From Notospermus geniculatus (taxonomy: Eukaryota > Nemertea > Pilidiophora > Heteronemertea > Lineidae): a stretch of DNA of 64,000 nt. Where the stretch lies: assembly GCA_002633025.1 (NCBI GenBank), contig NMRB01001166.1, positions 83,784-147,783 of the forward strand, given 5' to 3'. Both the position numbers and the translations under genes were made by a program. Below the pieces are notes generated by a model. It ran no database searches. It saw only the letters and a list, made by a program, of their open reading frames with translations, and had not been told where the DNA came from. This document shows positions 20,025 through 30,075 of this stretch, in pieces; position 1 is the stretch's first letter; each line of letters opens with the position of its first letter.

Positions 20025-21735
20025 GACCAATATCCCTTCATCCAAGGATGACGATGAAGCCATTGACCGATACCCCTTCATCCAAGGATGATGATGCTAC
20101 CCCCTGAACAATACCCCATCATCCAAGTATGATGATGCTACCCCTGACCAAAATCCCTCTATCCAAGGATGATGATGCTACCCCTGACCATGCCTTAATC
20201 GAAAGATGATAATGCTACCTATGGCCAATATTCCTGCATCCGAGTGTGATGATGCAACCCCTGACCAATATCCCTCCATCCAAGGATGATGATGCTACCC
20301 CTGAGTAATACGCTTTCATCCAAGAATAATGATGATACCCCTGACCAATATTCCTTCATCCAAGAATAATGATGTTGCCCCTGACAAATATCTCTTCATC
20401 CACGGATGATAATGCCACCCCTGACCAATAGCCCTATGTCCAAGGATGGTGATGAATCCCCTGACCAATACCTCAGCCATTTACCCAAGAATAATGATGT
20501 TGCCACTAACCAATATCCCTACATCCAAGGATGATGATGAATCCCCTGACCAATACCCCATTCATCCAAGAATAATGATGTTGCCCCTGACCAATATTTC
20601 TGTATCCGAGTATGATGATGTACCCCTGGCCCTGGACAATATCCCTACATCCAAGGATGATGTTGAAATTCCTGACCAGTACCTCATTCATCCAATAATA
20701 ATGATGTTGCCCCTGAACAATATCACTTCATCCAAAGATGATAATGGTACCCCTGAACAATACCCCTTCATCCAAGAATAATGATTTTGCCCCTGACCAA
20801 TATCTCTTCATCCAAGGATGATGATGCTATCCCTGACCAATATCCCTTTATCAAAGGATGACAATGCTACCTCTGGCCAATATTGTTGCACCCGAGTATG
20901 ATGCTGCTACCCCTGACCAAAATCCCTTCATCTAAGGATGATGATGATGCTACCCCTGACCAATACCCCTTCATCCAAGAATAATGATGAATAGATGTCC
21001 CTGACCAATACCCCTTCATCCAAAGTTGACGATGAATTGAGTGGCTCAGAACAATAGTCTACTAACTGACATTTTCATAATTTTGAGAAAATCGAATTTA
21101 AAGTTCTTTATTCACAGTAAAATCACTGAGATGTGGACACAGACAAATTTGCGGTAGACTATTGTTCTGAGCCACTCAATTCTCTGACCAATATCCCTTC
21201 CTCCAAGGATGCTACCCCTGACCAATATCCCTTCTTCCAAGGATGATGATGCTACCGCTGACCAATATCTCTACATCCAAGGATGATGATGCTACCCCTG
21301 ACCAATATCTCTACATCCAAGGATGATGAAGAATTCTCTGACCAATATCCCTTCGTCCAAGGATGATGATGCTACCCCTGACCAATATCCTTTCATCCAA
21401 GGATGATGATGCCACCCCATGTACCCCTTCATCCAAGGTTATGATGCTACCCCTGACCAATCTCCCTTTATCCAAGAATGACGATGCTACCACTGACCAA
21501 TACCCACTACCCCTGACCAATACCCCTTTCTTCCAAGAATAATGATGTTGTCCCTGACCAATATCACTTCATCCAAGGATGATAATGGTACCCCTGACCA
21601 ATATTCTTCCAAGCTTCCAAGGATGGATGATGAATTATCTGACCAATATCCCTTCATCCAAGGATGATGATGCTACCCCTGACCAATATCCTTTCATCCA
21701 AGGATAATGATGCCACCTCGTCCAATGCCACTTCG
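20025..21735. repeat. 40-bp minisatellite, first block
   Basis: The tandem unit is 40 bp: CCTGACCAATATCCCTTCAT followed by CCAAGGATGATGATGCTACC. Two main variants alternate: GGATGATGATGCTACC and GAATAATGATGTTGCC, the latter often followed by a TACCCC version of the ATATCCC part. Because 40 is not a multiple of three, a long translation cycles through three frames; the open frames present are accidental. The block is interrupted at 21035-21181 by a MITE and ends at the LINE fragment. Confidence 0.93.
21035..21181. mobile_element. MITE inserted in the minisatellite
   Basis: A 147-bp element. AATTGAGTGGCTCAGAACAA then TAGTCTAC at the left; the right end is the exact mirror, GTAGACTATTGTTCTGAGCC then ACTCAATT. 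The interior is AT-rich and non-coding. Minisatellite units resume immediately on both sides, which fixes its borders. Confidence 0.88.
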
Positions 21736-21744
21736 ATGCCACTT

Positions 21745-22387
21745 CATCCAATAATAATAATAATAAATAAAAGTTATTTGTATAGCCTCTATTAAAATGA
21801 ATTGTCAGTGGCGCTTCACAATAAATAAGAAGAGACGAATCAGAAATATTGCCTAAAAAGATCGGTTTTTAAATTGGATTTAAATGCCTCAAAAGATTGA
21901 ATATTTCTTAAAAAGAGAGGCATGGCATTCCAGAGCCTCGGGGCACAGACCGTGAATGCCCTCTCCCCTGCAGACTTTTTCTTCGGTAACCTCCAGTCAA
22001 GAACAATAGAGTCAGAGCTCCTTGTGTGCCTGCTGGGAGCTCCTTGTGTGCCTGCTGGGAGTTTTAACAGGTAGTGAGATGTACCCAGGACCCGAGCCCC
22101 GAACAGCCTGGAATGCCAAAGTTAGGATTTTAAATGTAATCCTTGCTTCCACAGGAAGTCAATGAAGGCCTTTTTAGCACTAGTGTGATATGTTCTTGAC
22201 GTTTTGTGTTGGTGAGAAACCTGGCTGTCTGATTTTGCAGTTTCTGTAAACGGTTTATTTCATAAGACGGTAAACCAAAGAGCAATGCATTATTGCAAAA
22301 ATCCAAGCGGGATGTAATAAAAGCATGTACTAAAGTAGTTAAGAGTTCATGTGGTAGGCACTTCTTCGCAGCAGCAATTTTTCGAAG
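21745..22387 (-). pseudogene. 5'-truncated CR1/L2-type LINE, 3' end of reverse transcriptase
   Basis: On the minus strand, translation gives a classic CR1/L2-type tail. TLVHAFITSRLDFCNNALLF and LQKLQNQTARFLT come first, then after a frame break FKILTLAFQAV, and finally GERAFTVCAPRLWNAMPLFL followed by FKSNLKTDLFRQYF and a stop. These blocks are the C-terminal region of the non-LTR reverse transcriptase ORF. After the stop comes a short 3' UTR and an (ATT)n tail at 21750-21772, as expected for this clade. At least one frameshift and a duplicated 20-bp stretch (GGGAGCTCCTTGTGTGCCTG) make it non-functional. It sits inside the minisatellite. Confidence 0.88.
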
Positions 22388-23105
22388 GTTATGATGCTAC
22401 CCCTGACCAATCTCCCTTTATCCAAGAATGATGATGCTACCACTGACCAATACCCCACTACCCCTGAACAATACCCTTTCATCCAAGAATACTGATGTTG
22501 CCCCTGACAAATATCCCTTCATTCAAGGATGATGATGCTACTCCTGACCCAAACCCCTTCATCCAAGGATGATGATGCTACCCCTGACCCAAACCCCTTC
22601 ATTCAAGGATGATGATGCTACCCCTGACCCAAACCCCTTCATCCAGGGATGATGATGCTGCACCTGAACAGTATCCCTTCATCCAAGGATGATAATGCTA
22701 ACCCTGACAAATATACCTTCATCCAAGGATAATGATGTTACCCCCGACCAATAAATATCCTTTCATCCAAGGTTGACGATGCTACCCCTGACCAAAATCC
22801 CTACATCCATGGATGATGATGCTACCCCTGACCAATATCCCTACACCCAAGGATGATGATGAAATCTCTGACCAATTCCTCATTAATCCAAGAATAATGA
22901 TGTTGCTCCTGATCATTATCGCTTCATTCAAAGATGATAATGGTACCCCTGAATAATACCCCTTCATCCAAAAATAATGATGTTGCCCCTGACCAATATC
23001 CCTTCATCCAAGGATGATGATGCTAACCCTGACCAATATCCCTTCATCCAAGGATGATGATGCTACCGCTGACCAATATTCCTTCATCCAAGGATGATGA
23101 TATCT
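22388..23105. repeat. 40-bp minisatellite, second block
   Basis: The same unit as 20025-21735 continues after the LINE insertion, for about 18 units. The junction sequence GGTTATGATGCTACCCCTGA occurs both at the end of the first block (21437) and at the start of this block, consistent with a segmental duplication or unequal exchange around the insertion. Confidence 0.92.
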
Positions 23106-23314
23106 CTTCTTCTGTCATTTCAGGTGATGTAAATCAGTGATCTACATGTAATATACCACCAGTCCGTCTCCTTGTTCATTGACCCTGGCTGTTGTCCGTC
23201 CACCATTTCACCCCACGAGAGTCTCAAGACACCAGCTTTTGAAATCCTGAGGACGATGTTATCCGGCGCATTGTGAGTATCGTTTTAATATCAGTATCAT
23301 AAACGATTTCAATA

Positions 23315-23453
23315 GGGAGGTTGAAATCAGCGACTTATACGGATCCTTACACGTATACGGATCGAAATGTAAATACATGTAAGATGTGTCCTCGTTGTAC
23401 AGAACTGTATCCGTATACGATCCGTGATGATAAGGATGTGATCTCAACCTCCC
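23315..23453. repeat. MITE, GGGAGGTTGAAATCAGCGAC termini (copy 2)
   Basis: A 139-bp TA-flanked foldback (TA at 23313-23314 and 23454-23455). Left GGGAGGTTGAAATCAGCGAC, then TTATACGGATCCTTACACG; right mirror ends GATGTGATCTCAACCTCCC. It is a shortened relative of the element at 5331-5600. Confidence 0.85.
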
Positions 23454-23994
23454 TAATAATTTTAAAAAGGCACAGATCGAAAGGGTCTGACGTGTGTGAA
23501 TGCGGAAATTTTTCTTCGCCTGAGGGCCGTGTTCTTTTTGTAACTACCGTGATGGAATGAATAACTGGACCGAAATTTACAACCTACTCAATATTCCCTT
23601 TGTTCTTTCCTTTCAGATGAGGTAAATCAGAGAGACGTTTGTCAGTCAGTCTCCTCGCTGCACCATCCTTGCTGTCTTCCGTGACTTTCATTGCCGATGA
23701 GAGTGTCAACAGACCTGAGCTGAGGCATTTGACGTTTTGGAGGACACTGATCAAAACCTCGAATTATGGAACAGTGTAGTGTTAAACTGCCAAATCTTTC
23801 TCGTACGTGTACGTGTTGCAAGCAGAACATTCTTTCGGACAAACGTTTTGGGCAAAGATTTGGGCCTGGGCACGGTCTCGTTCATCAGATACAATTCGAT
23901 TCTTGGTTTGGCCACCAGATGGCCAAAGCCAAAGCTCAAAATCCAGTTACTCCTGAAGTGTTAGCTGGATTGTCTCCAAATTTTTATCATAGGT

Positions 23995-25010
23995 GCATCT
24001 AATGAGGATACATGACATATGTAAAGGTTTTTTCATTTGACCTACTTTTCAAGGTCAAGTTCAAAATTTTGCCATTTTGGTGGCAAGTTTCGTGGTTATT
24101 TGACCTAATATCTTATAACTTAGTGTGATCATCTAAATAGGCACCATCTATGTGTACAGCACATTTTTGTCCAATTGGAATGTAAATAATGGTTACCAGG
24201 CAGCCATGTTGGAAAATGGACTTTGGCACGTACCGTGTAGGCCTATGTCATAAATTCAAAAGCCAGAATGTTTTGACCTTGAAATTTTGACCACAATCGT
24301 ATACCCTGGAACTCAAGGCTTGCCCTGGAACATTTCGATTTAACATTTGTCATTTGTTCTCCTGGTACGTTCACCCAGGTGAGCACATGGTCCATGAAGC
24401 ATTTCATTATCATAGGTGCACCTAAAGATGATACATGACATATGTAACGGCTTTTTGGTTTGACCTACTTTTGAGGTCACAGAGGTCAAAGTTCAAAAGG
24501 GGCTGTTCGTTTTCGTCAATTGAGGAATCTGAATTGTGATCCTTGAGGAAATGGAGAATGCCATGAAGCTGAAAATTGCAGCTCTAGTATTCAGTACAGT
24601 AGCACAACAAATAATCCCAGCAATTTGCAAGTGCATAGCTTCTTCCGTTTTCCCAAGGATCACAACTCAGATTCCCCAAGTGATGAAAACGAACAGCCCC
24701 TTTTGCCATTTGGTGGCTATTTGACCTAGTATCTAACCTGGTGCGATCATGCGTGATCTAGGTAACCTTTATGTGGACAGCAAATTTTGGCCCAATTAGA
24801 CTTCAAATATGGCCTGCAAGCGGCCATCTTGGGAAGTGGGCTGTGGCACATGTCATAAATTACAGTAGCAAGAATGCTTTGACCTTGAAATTGTATGTAT
24901 CTAGGTACCCTGAATGCGTACAACAAATTTTTGGCCATTTTGGACTTCAAATATGGCGGTTAGTCGGCCATCTTCAAAGCTTGACTTTAGCCAATATTAT
25001 CTCATAAACA
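23995..25010. repeat. Dispersed repeat with TGACCTACTTTTCAAGGTCA motifs
   Basis: Two related segments begin CATAGGTGCAYCTAA-like, then GATACATGACATATGTAA and TTTGACCTACTTTT(C)AAGGTCA (24000-24110 and 24415-24494). The second is interrupted by the MITE at 24495-24704. The same TTGGCCTACTTTTCAAGGTCA block occurs at 56815 and 57388. Paired AGGTCA/TGACCT half-sites are nuclear-receptor-like words, but here they are part of a dispersed repeat. Confidence 0.55.
24495..24704. repeat. MITE with AAAAGGGGCTGTTCGTTTTC termini (copy 2)
   Basis: This has the same foldback structure and arms as 1933-2135, 210 bp. The flanks TTC/GCC interrupt a dispersed repeat: GGTCAAAGTTCAAAA on the left and TTTTGCCATTTGGTGGC on the right join into the uninterrupted form seen at 24060-24090. 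AAAA/TTTT border bases may be part of the target site. Confidence 0.85.
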
Positions 25011-25046
25011 ATATTAGACAGGATTTTCTAACCAGGTGTCAATGTA

Positions 25047-25275
25047 TACTACTCAAAAAAAGTTAAGGGCCACTTTTTTCATGACTCATAATTCTGTTTC
25101 AGGCATTGCTTCAGAACACGTATGCAACAACTGAAACTTACCACATATGTAATTCATAACAGTGTGTTTGAGGTCGTACAGGACAGTTGATACCATCTTC
25201 AGCTGTAAAAACTGTCAAATGAAAATTAAGTTGTGCACAAAATAACAAGTGGTCCCTAACTTTTTTTGAGTAGTG
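25047..25275. repeat. Tc1/mariner-like MITE, ACTACTCAAAAAAAGTTAAG termini
   Basis: A 229-bp element flanked by TA on both sides. ACTACTCAAAAAAAGTTAAG then GGCCAC at the left is mirrored by GTGGTCCCTAACTTTTTTTG then AGTAG at the right. The terminal sequence and TA target resemble non-autonomous Tc1/mariner elements. No transposase is present. Confidence 0.88.
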
Positions 25276-25345
25276 TATGTCCAGATACATGTATCTTCTA
25301 TATCATATGTATGCCGAATTTCACTAGCCCTATCAGACTAGAAAA

Positions 25346-25572
25346 TATGTGACCCATCACATCATGTCAGTACATGTATTAAGTCGCACAAGATATGAAC
25401 CAGAATGAACTAAAATAACTCCTGGAGATACTTGAAGGAAAAAATGTAATCACACAGATTTTACAAAAGGCAGAAATAAGCCTGGGACTACTGAAATTGA
25501 CAAAATGTTGGTCTCAACCTGCCAAGTTCAGAGCGACTTAATATCTGACTGATTTGATGTGACGGGTCACAT
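25346..25572. repeat. MITE, TATGTGACCCATCACATCA termini
   Basis: A 227-bp inverted repeat. TATGTGACCCATCACATCAT at the left faces TTGATGTGACGGGTCACATA at the right, with inner GTATTAAGTCGCAC / AGCGACTTAATATC arms. It abuts the next element. Confidence 0.82.
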
Positions 25573-25790
25573 ATGTGACCAGGTCTGGCGAAACCCTTCC
25601 AAAGTCGCTGAACACCACAGGGTTAATAGGTTACACAGGGAGTAGGCCTATCACCACAAAGAAAAAACGACAGTCCGTTAGTGCCAGATAAAGCCTTATC
25701 GATTGTGCAACAAAGGGCAGGTATGATCAAGGCAGGCCTGTATCACTCCCCAGCGACTTTGGCCCGGTTTTCATAGACCGGGTCACATTT
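25572..25790. repeat. MITE, TATGTGACCAGGTCTGGC termini
   Basis: The left end TATGTGACCAGGTCTGGCGA with CCAAAGTCGCTG is mirrored at the right by CAGCGACTTTGG and ATAGACCGGGTCACATTT. It shares the TATGTGACC tip with the neighbour at 25346-25572 and with 6204-6403, while the arms differ. From 25790 to 26080 nothing identifiable. Confidence 0.72.
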
Positions 25791-26079
25791 GGCCACCAGG
25801 CGGACGTTTTGAAAAATACACTTTGGTTCATATCACAAGAACACCAACTAGAATGTTCAAACCAATGGTGTGATTACATGTATGTACCGAGATTGAAATA
25901 TGCAGTTTATATTGGGGTATGTGGTCGTTGGACCTCAGACCCACCACCCACCACCCCTGCAATGCATGCCTCAAGCCCCTATGGTATTGGTGGTGTTCTG
26001 AAAACACAGAGGAAGACTATTTTAAAAGCAATCCAACATTGGATAAACGACAGACCTCAGGTCTGCCAAACGCAAGTGA

Positions 26080-26450
26080 TATATTAACCCAGAGAGAAAG
26101 CTAAAAATGTTTAAAGGTGGGGAGATTTCTTCTCCCTGGCGGCAGGTGCGTCTGTTAGTCTGTGGAGAGGCTTGGGCATTGTCAGAAACGTCCTTCAGGC
26201 CGTTGAGTGAACACCTAAGACGGTAGGCAGCCTGGTGAAATCGGCTTGATATAGGAGGAAGCTTACAATGATGAGTTCAGGCCTTTCAATATTGATGATG
26301 TACCTAACTCTTTTGGGATGCATTGAAAATATAATAGAAGGGCCTTTCATCACTGGAAGTTTTAGCGAGATTTGAGTGGTTAAGTAACTCATTCAGTCAT
26401 CATTCAGCTCCCCTTCTGATATACATGTTGCACGCATGGATATCAATCAT
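26080..26450 (-). repeat. Right arm of large inverted duplication (inner part)
   Basis: Reverse complement of 14990-15580: TTAACCCAGAGAGAAAGCT, GGAGATTTCTTCTCCCTGGC, GGAGGAAGCTTACAATGATG and TTTAGCGAGATTTGAGTGG match in order. It has the uninterrupted site for the MITE at 15262-15422. The following 26450-26930 is not shared with the left arm and holds no gene I can support. Confidence 0.85.
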
Positions 26451-27335
26451 GACCCCAACGAGAAAACCAGGTGAGAGGTGGATTGGTTGGGGACGCGCAA
26501 TTGGAACTGTCTTTTTGAAAATAGATAGGCATACAGATCCATGCTTGTCGATCGAAGATAAAGCGAAGCTTCTACCGAGCTGATCCCTGTAATGTATGCT
26601 GCGGAGTGGCGTGGTAGTTTTGAAAGTCGAGAAATTCTCACGCCTATCGGGTTTAGGGCGGACTCACGGATAAGTTTAATGGGATAGCCCCATGACAATG
26701 TCCAGTGCCTTTGACGAACTGCAGAAGAAATACTTCCTCACATTTGACCTGCACAAAATTTCGTCAGAATCAAGTGCCATTAGCTGCTCCACCGAGGTCC
26801 CATGTTTGGCATGATTTTTTTTCCATTGCACATTTCTTCTGCTCATAATTCAAGTATACTTGTTGTTAGAGGGCAGAGAAAGGGAAAAATCTTGAAAAAT
26901 ATAGGGCCTACCTTTTGCCTCATATCAAAAGAACACCCCGTAGACTGTTCTAACCTGGTATGATGTTTCTCTAGAACATACTGAATTGACATACAGTGCA
27001 GACATAATGCAGTGGTAGCCGTGCAGTTGGTGCAGCCAAAAAAACTGTGCTACCTACTTGCCATCCTTAGAAATGCTTACCCGTAAATCTTTCTGGGCAT
27101 GAAGCATGAGACAGCCCCTTCTTTCTATGAACACACGACTGTCTTAATTTTGTTTAGTGCACGGTTTAGATTGGTTCCTGATCTCACCGATAGGACGAGA
27201 TATCGTGAGATCCGTAGCGCATCGTCCGTTACTACCACGTGATCGGTCTAAAGCAGCCGATGAAAAAGGCGTTGATCGGTTGAAAACTATAGATTGCCCT
27301 TTTGTTGAATTGGGGCGACCAGTCAGCGCTTTCTT

Positions 27336-27417
27336 TAGACTAGTACCTGGTCCTACCGATGGTGTCGCTTATATGCAAAAGCCCGATGTAAAATAGTTAG
27401 GATCGGGTACAGTCTAC
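27336..27417. mobile_element. 82-bp mini-element with 8-bp target-site duplication
   Basis: TAGACTAGTACCTGGTCCTA at the left faces TAGGATCGGGTACAGTCTAC at the right. The 8 bases GCTTTCTT flank it on both sides (27328-27335 and 27418-27425). The left arm has one copy of GCTTTCTT at the matching place (reverse complement AAGAAAGC near 13210) and no insert. The TAGA(C/T)TxGT(T/A)CC tips resemble those of the short hairpins throughout both arms. An 8-bp duplication is typical of hAT-like transposition. Confidence 0.85.
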
Positions 27418-27867
27418 GCTTTCTTCATCGACTGGTCACGTGATGATGGACGACAGGCGCTACTGGTCTCAGTCTGCTCCTACCGGTGAGATTGAGAACC
27501 ATTGATCACGTGACTATTGTAAATACACCAAAATCGCTGCTGTATAGAGTTCACAGTGGCACTGCCAGGGTCCAGCTTTTCCTGTTGGTGATCGTCGGCA
27601 TTGTTGACTAAAAAAACACAGAGCAGGCTGTTGATATCTTTGAATCGAAGTCATGACACTGACGCTTGAATTGTGGAGAAGCTGGGTTCCACTGGCAACG
27701 CCGAGGTCTCTGTGACTTTGCAACTGCCATTTTGGTGTATATAATCATCAGTGTACATGTAAATGTAAGCATTGTATGTGTAGGTTTTATTAGTTTGAAA
27801 TGTAATAAATATTGGTAAGTTGTGTTGAAAATAACCTACGTTTTCGAATCGTTCTATCATGTTAGTT

Positions 27868-28215
27868 CCAGATATCACCGCTAGGACTACACACTGAGAT
27901 CTCAGTATGTAGACCTAGCGGTTTGATTGGAACTAATGTGTATATCATGATCAGCTCTCTGATCATGGAGACACAAGTCACGGGGAAGAATCCAATTAGA
28001 CTGTTGGAATCTTCCTCTGGGAGTTAGATTGGTTCCAAATCTCACCGATAGGCGAGATCGAGAACTAATATATCGAGGAGGATGGAGGCGACGAACATCG
28101 GTAATCTTCTGAATGGCGCTATCTGATTGGATGCGCGCCATTCAGAAGAAAAGATTGTTTCGAGATCTCACCACTTGGGCTTATCAGTGTAAGTCCGAGT
28201 GGCGAGATCGTCAAC
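27868..28215. repeat. Cluster of short hairpin elements (right arm)
   Basis: Mirror of 12421-12760: 27868-27943 (AGTTCCAGATATCACCGCTA mirrored by CTAGCGGTTTGATTGGAAC), 28027-28070 (TGGTTCCAAATCTCACCG mirrored by GGCGAGATCGAGAAC) and 28160-28212 (GAGATCTCACCACTTGGGC mirrored by GTCCGAGTGGCGAGATC). Central sequences differ slightly from the left arm. Confidence 0.72.
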
Positions 28216-28456
28216 CACTCTATCAAAATTGTTCACTCGTCAGTTCGACGGGTCGACAAACACGTTGCTTTCGATTGGAGATGGACGGATGCAAACGAGA
28301 CTGGATGTATCTTCAAACATCTTGAGTCTCGTGTTCAACTCTAAGGACGAGGAAAGGAGATGCATCGAAATGTTGGAAATCGAACTTGGAGAAAAATGTG
28401 GACTTCAAGATGCAGACGAGGAAGTTGGTGAAGGGAGTGAGTTGTCAGATGATTGA
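28199..28456 (+). CDS. Conserved open frame in the right arm, unknown
   Basis: Counterpart of 12159-12401. It keeps the LFTRQFDGSTNTL start region, the SSNILSLVFNS core and the acidic DADEEVGEG end, and lacks four codons present on the left before the final SDD. I do not recognise a family. The start codon used by the open frame lies in a hairpin element, so the true extent, if coding, is uncertain. Confidence 0.25.
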   Translation: MARSSTTLSKLFTRQFDGSTNTLLSIGDGRMQTRLDVSSNILSLVFNSKDEERRCIEMLEIELGEKCGLQDADEEVGEGSELSDD

Positions 28457-28673
28457 ACAGCGGCGTAACATCAGAGTTTGGATCCGAGTGTCACCGATCA
28501 GCGATTTGAAAAATTTCGGAGGCGGGATCATCGATCAGTTTGAAATCCCGAGTCAACCCCTTGACAGGCCATACCTTGGGCCATGAAATTTTAAAACGTT
28601 TATAAGGCAAAAAATGGACCTAAAATACAGGCCGAGATTATAAGAGGAACCTCGATACTACTACTGGTGTGAA

Positions 28674-28765
28674 GCCCTCGGTGGCTCAGTGGATAGAGTG
28701 CTGGGCCACCAAGCAAGAGGGCTGTAAGGTGAGGGGTTCGACTCCTAGAGGGAACAGACTTTTTA
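28674..28765 (+). repeat. tRNA-derived SINE-like sequence (right arm)
   Basis: Same sequence as 11858-11945, here on the plus strand. It has A-box TGGCTCAGTGG at 28680-28690, B-box GGTTCGACTCC at 28735-28745 and CCCTC/GAGGG acceptor-like ends. A TTTTT run follows within 15 bp, which could end RNA polymerase III transcription. The anticodon arm is not a clean stem, so I do not call a functional tRNA. Confidence 0.6.
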
Positions 28766-28856
28766 CTGCTTTTTTCCACATTTTGGCGTCTGAGTGCTGG
28801 GTGGTCCCCTGTAGCGTTCCTGGAGGGCTCCTGCCCGTTTTTAGTTCCTTGATCGC

Positions 28857-29100
28857 CCGCTAGGGGCGCTGTTCTGTAGCAGTAGTTTATTCGGCCGCTA
28901 GGGGCGCTGTTCGTGGTACATTCATTCACCACGGCGTGGGTCTGGCCCCTGGTGGCCGAACGCGGAACTACGGACTTCGTAGTTCCGTGTTCGGCCACCA
29001 GGGGCCCACCCACGCCGTGGTGAAATCGATGTACCACGAACAGCGCCCCTAGCGGCCAAACACTGAACTACACTGTAGTTCCATGTTCGGCCACCAGGGG
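28857..29100. repeat. Long palindrome carrying repeated CCGCTAGGGGCGCTG / CCACCAGGGG words
   Basis: GGCCGCTAGGGGCGCTGTTC at 28893 mirrors GAACAGCGCCCCTAGCGGCC ending at 29057. CACCACGGCGTGGG and GGCCACCAGGGGCC also mirror each other around a CGGAACTACGGAC/GTAGTTCCG centre. Outside the palindrome one more word of each type is present (28857-28871 and 29089-29100). The words resemble the vertebrate/bilaterian CTCF core CCACNAGGGGGC; six occur in 244 bp in alternating orientations. Confidence 0.75.
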
Positions 29101-29789
29101 AATGATGCAGTCCATATCAGGGCACCCTGCAGATGCCAGAAACTGATTTCTGGCTTCTAGAGGGTGTCCCACTGAGATATGGACTGCTTAGCATCGAGGA
29201 CGATATAAAAGGAGACATTTTTACTTCGATAAAACATTTATTAACACCATTCTTCTACAATCATATGCAAGTCTTTACAGATAAGGCTTCCAACTGATAC
29301 ACTTTATCTGGTTTGAACAGAAGGCCTACAAACATGACAAACAGACATTTTGCACAACAAGTCCACGACTAATTGCAAAAAGCCTAAGGAGTGTTGTCAC
29401 CTTGTCTATAAATATTAAGCAATTGCCCAAGAGGTCTTTTACATTTTTGGGCACTTGCTATTTATAGACGAGGTGACAACACTTTCTTACGGACTTTCAG
29501 CATCTGTATCATTCCTGATCACAACTTGATTTTTGATATGTCTCTCCATTGTGTGGACCTCATTCCATCGCTTCCGATGGAAAATTCTAGGCCTAAACTC
29601 GTTCCGAAGTTTGGAAAACACTAAAGTTGTAAACACTTATCTATGCACTACTCACATTTATTTCCACGAACAGACGGAACTTTTACCGCGGGAAATACAA
29701 GCTTATTGTAGTTACCAAGCCGTAGGAGAGTCCAGACTTGAGATTAAATGTTTCAGTCACTGTGGACGAAGTCCAAGAAGATTCCGAGC

Positions 29790-30075
29790 CAAGCAGCATC
29801 GATCTCGTGGAGAAACGTTCCGAATGAAGAGTACGAGTACAGGAGACGAACAGCAGCACCGATCACGTAGAGAAACGTTCCAAATAAACACTACGCGAGA
29901 CGAACAGCAGCAACGATATTAACGTAGAGTAACGTTCCGACTGACGAGTACGGGTACACGAGACGAACAGCAGCATCGATCACGTAGAGAAACGTTCCGA
30001 CTGACGAGTACGAGTACACGAGACGAACAGCAGCATCGATCACGTACAGAAACTTCCGACTGACGAGTTCGAGTT
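29790..30075. repeat. 60-bp minisatellite (right arm)
   Basis: Reverse complement of the array at 10388-10680. Units contain GCACGAGACGAACAGCAGC-like and ATCACGTAGAGAAACGTTCC, then GACTGACGAGTACG. Five units, the outer ones degenerate. Confidence 0.85.

Noticed and set aside
20446-20781. 111-codon open frame in the minisatellite as a repeat protein
   Set aside because: The 40-bp period shifts frame each unit, neighbouring units contain stops, and no start, splice or domain evidence exists.
20025-23105. Regular repeats resembling a CRISPR array
   Set aside because: Units are contiguous 40-bp tandem copies without unique spacers, there are no cas genes, and the window is clearly eukaryotic.
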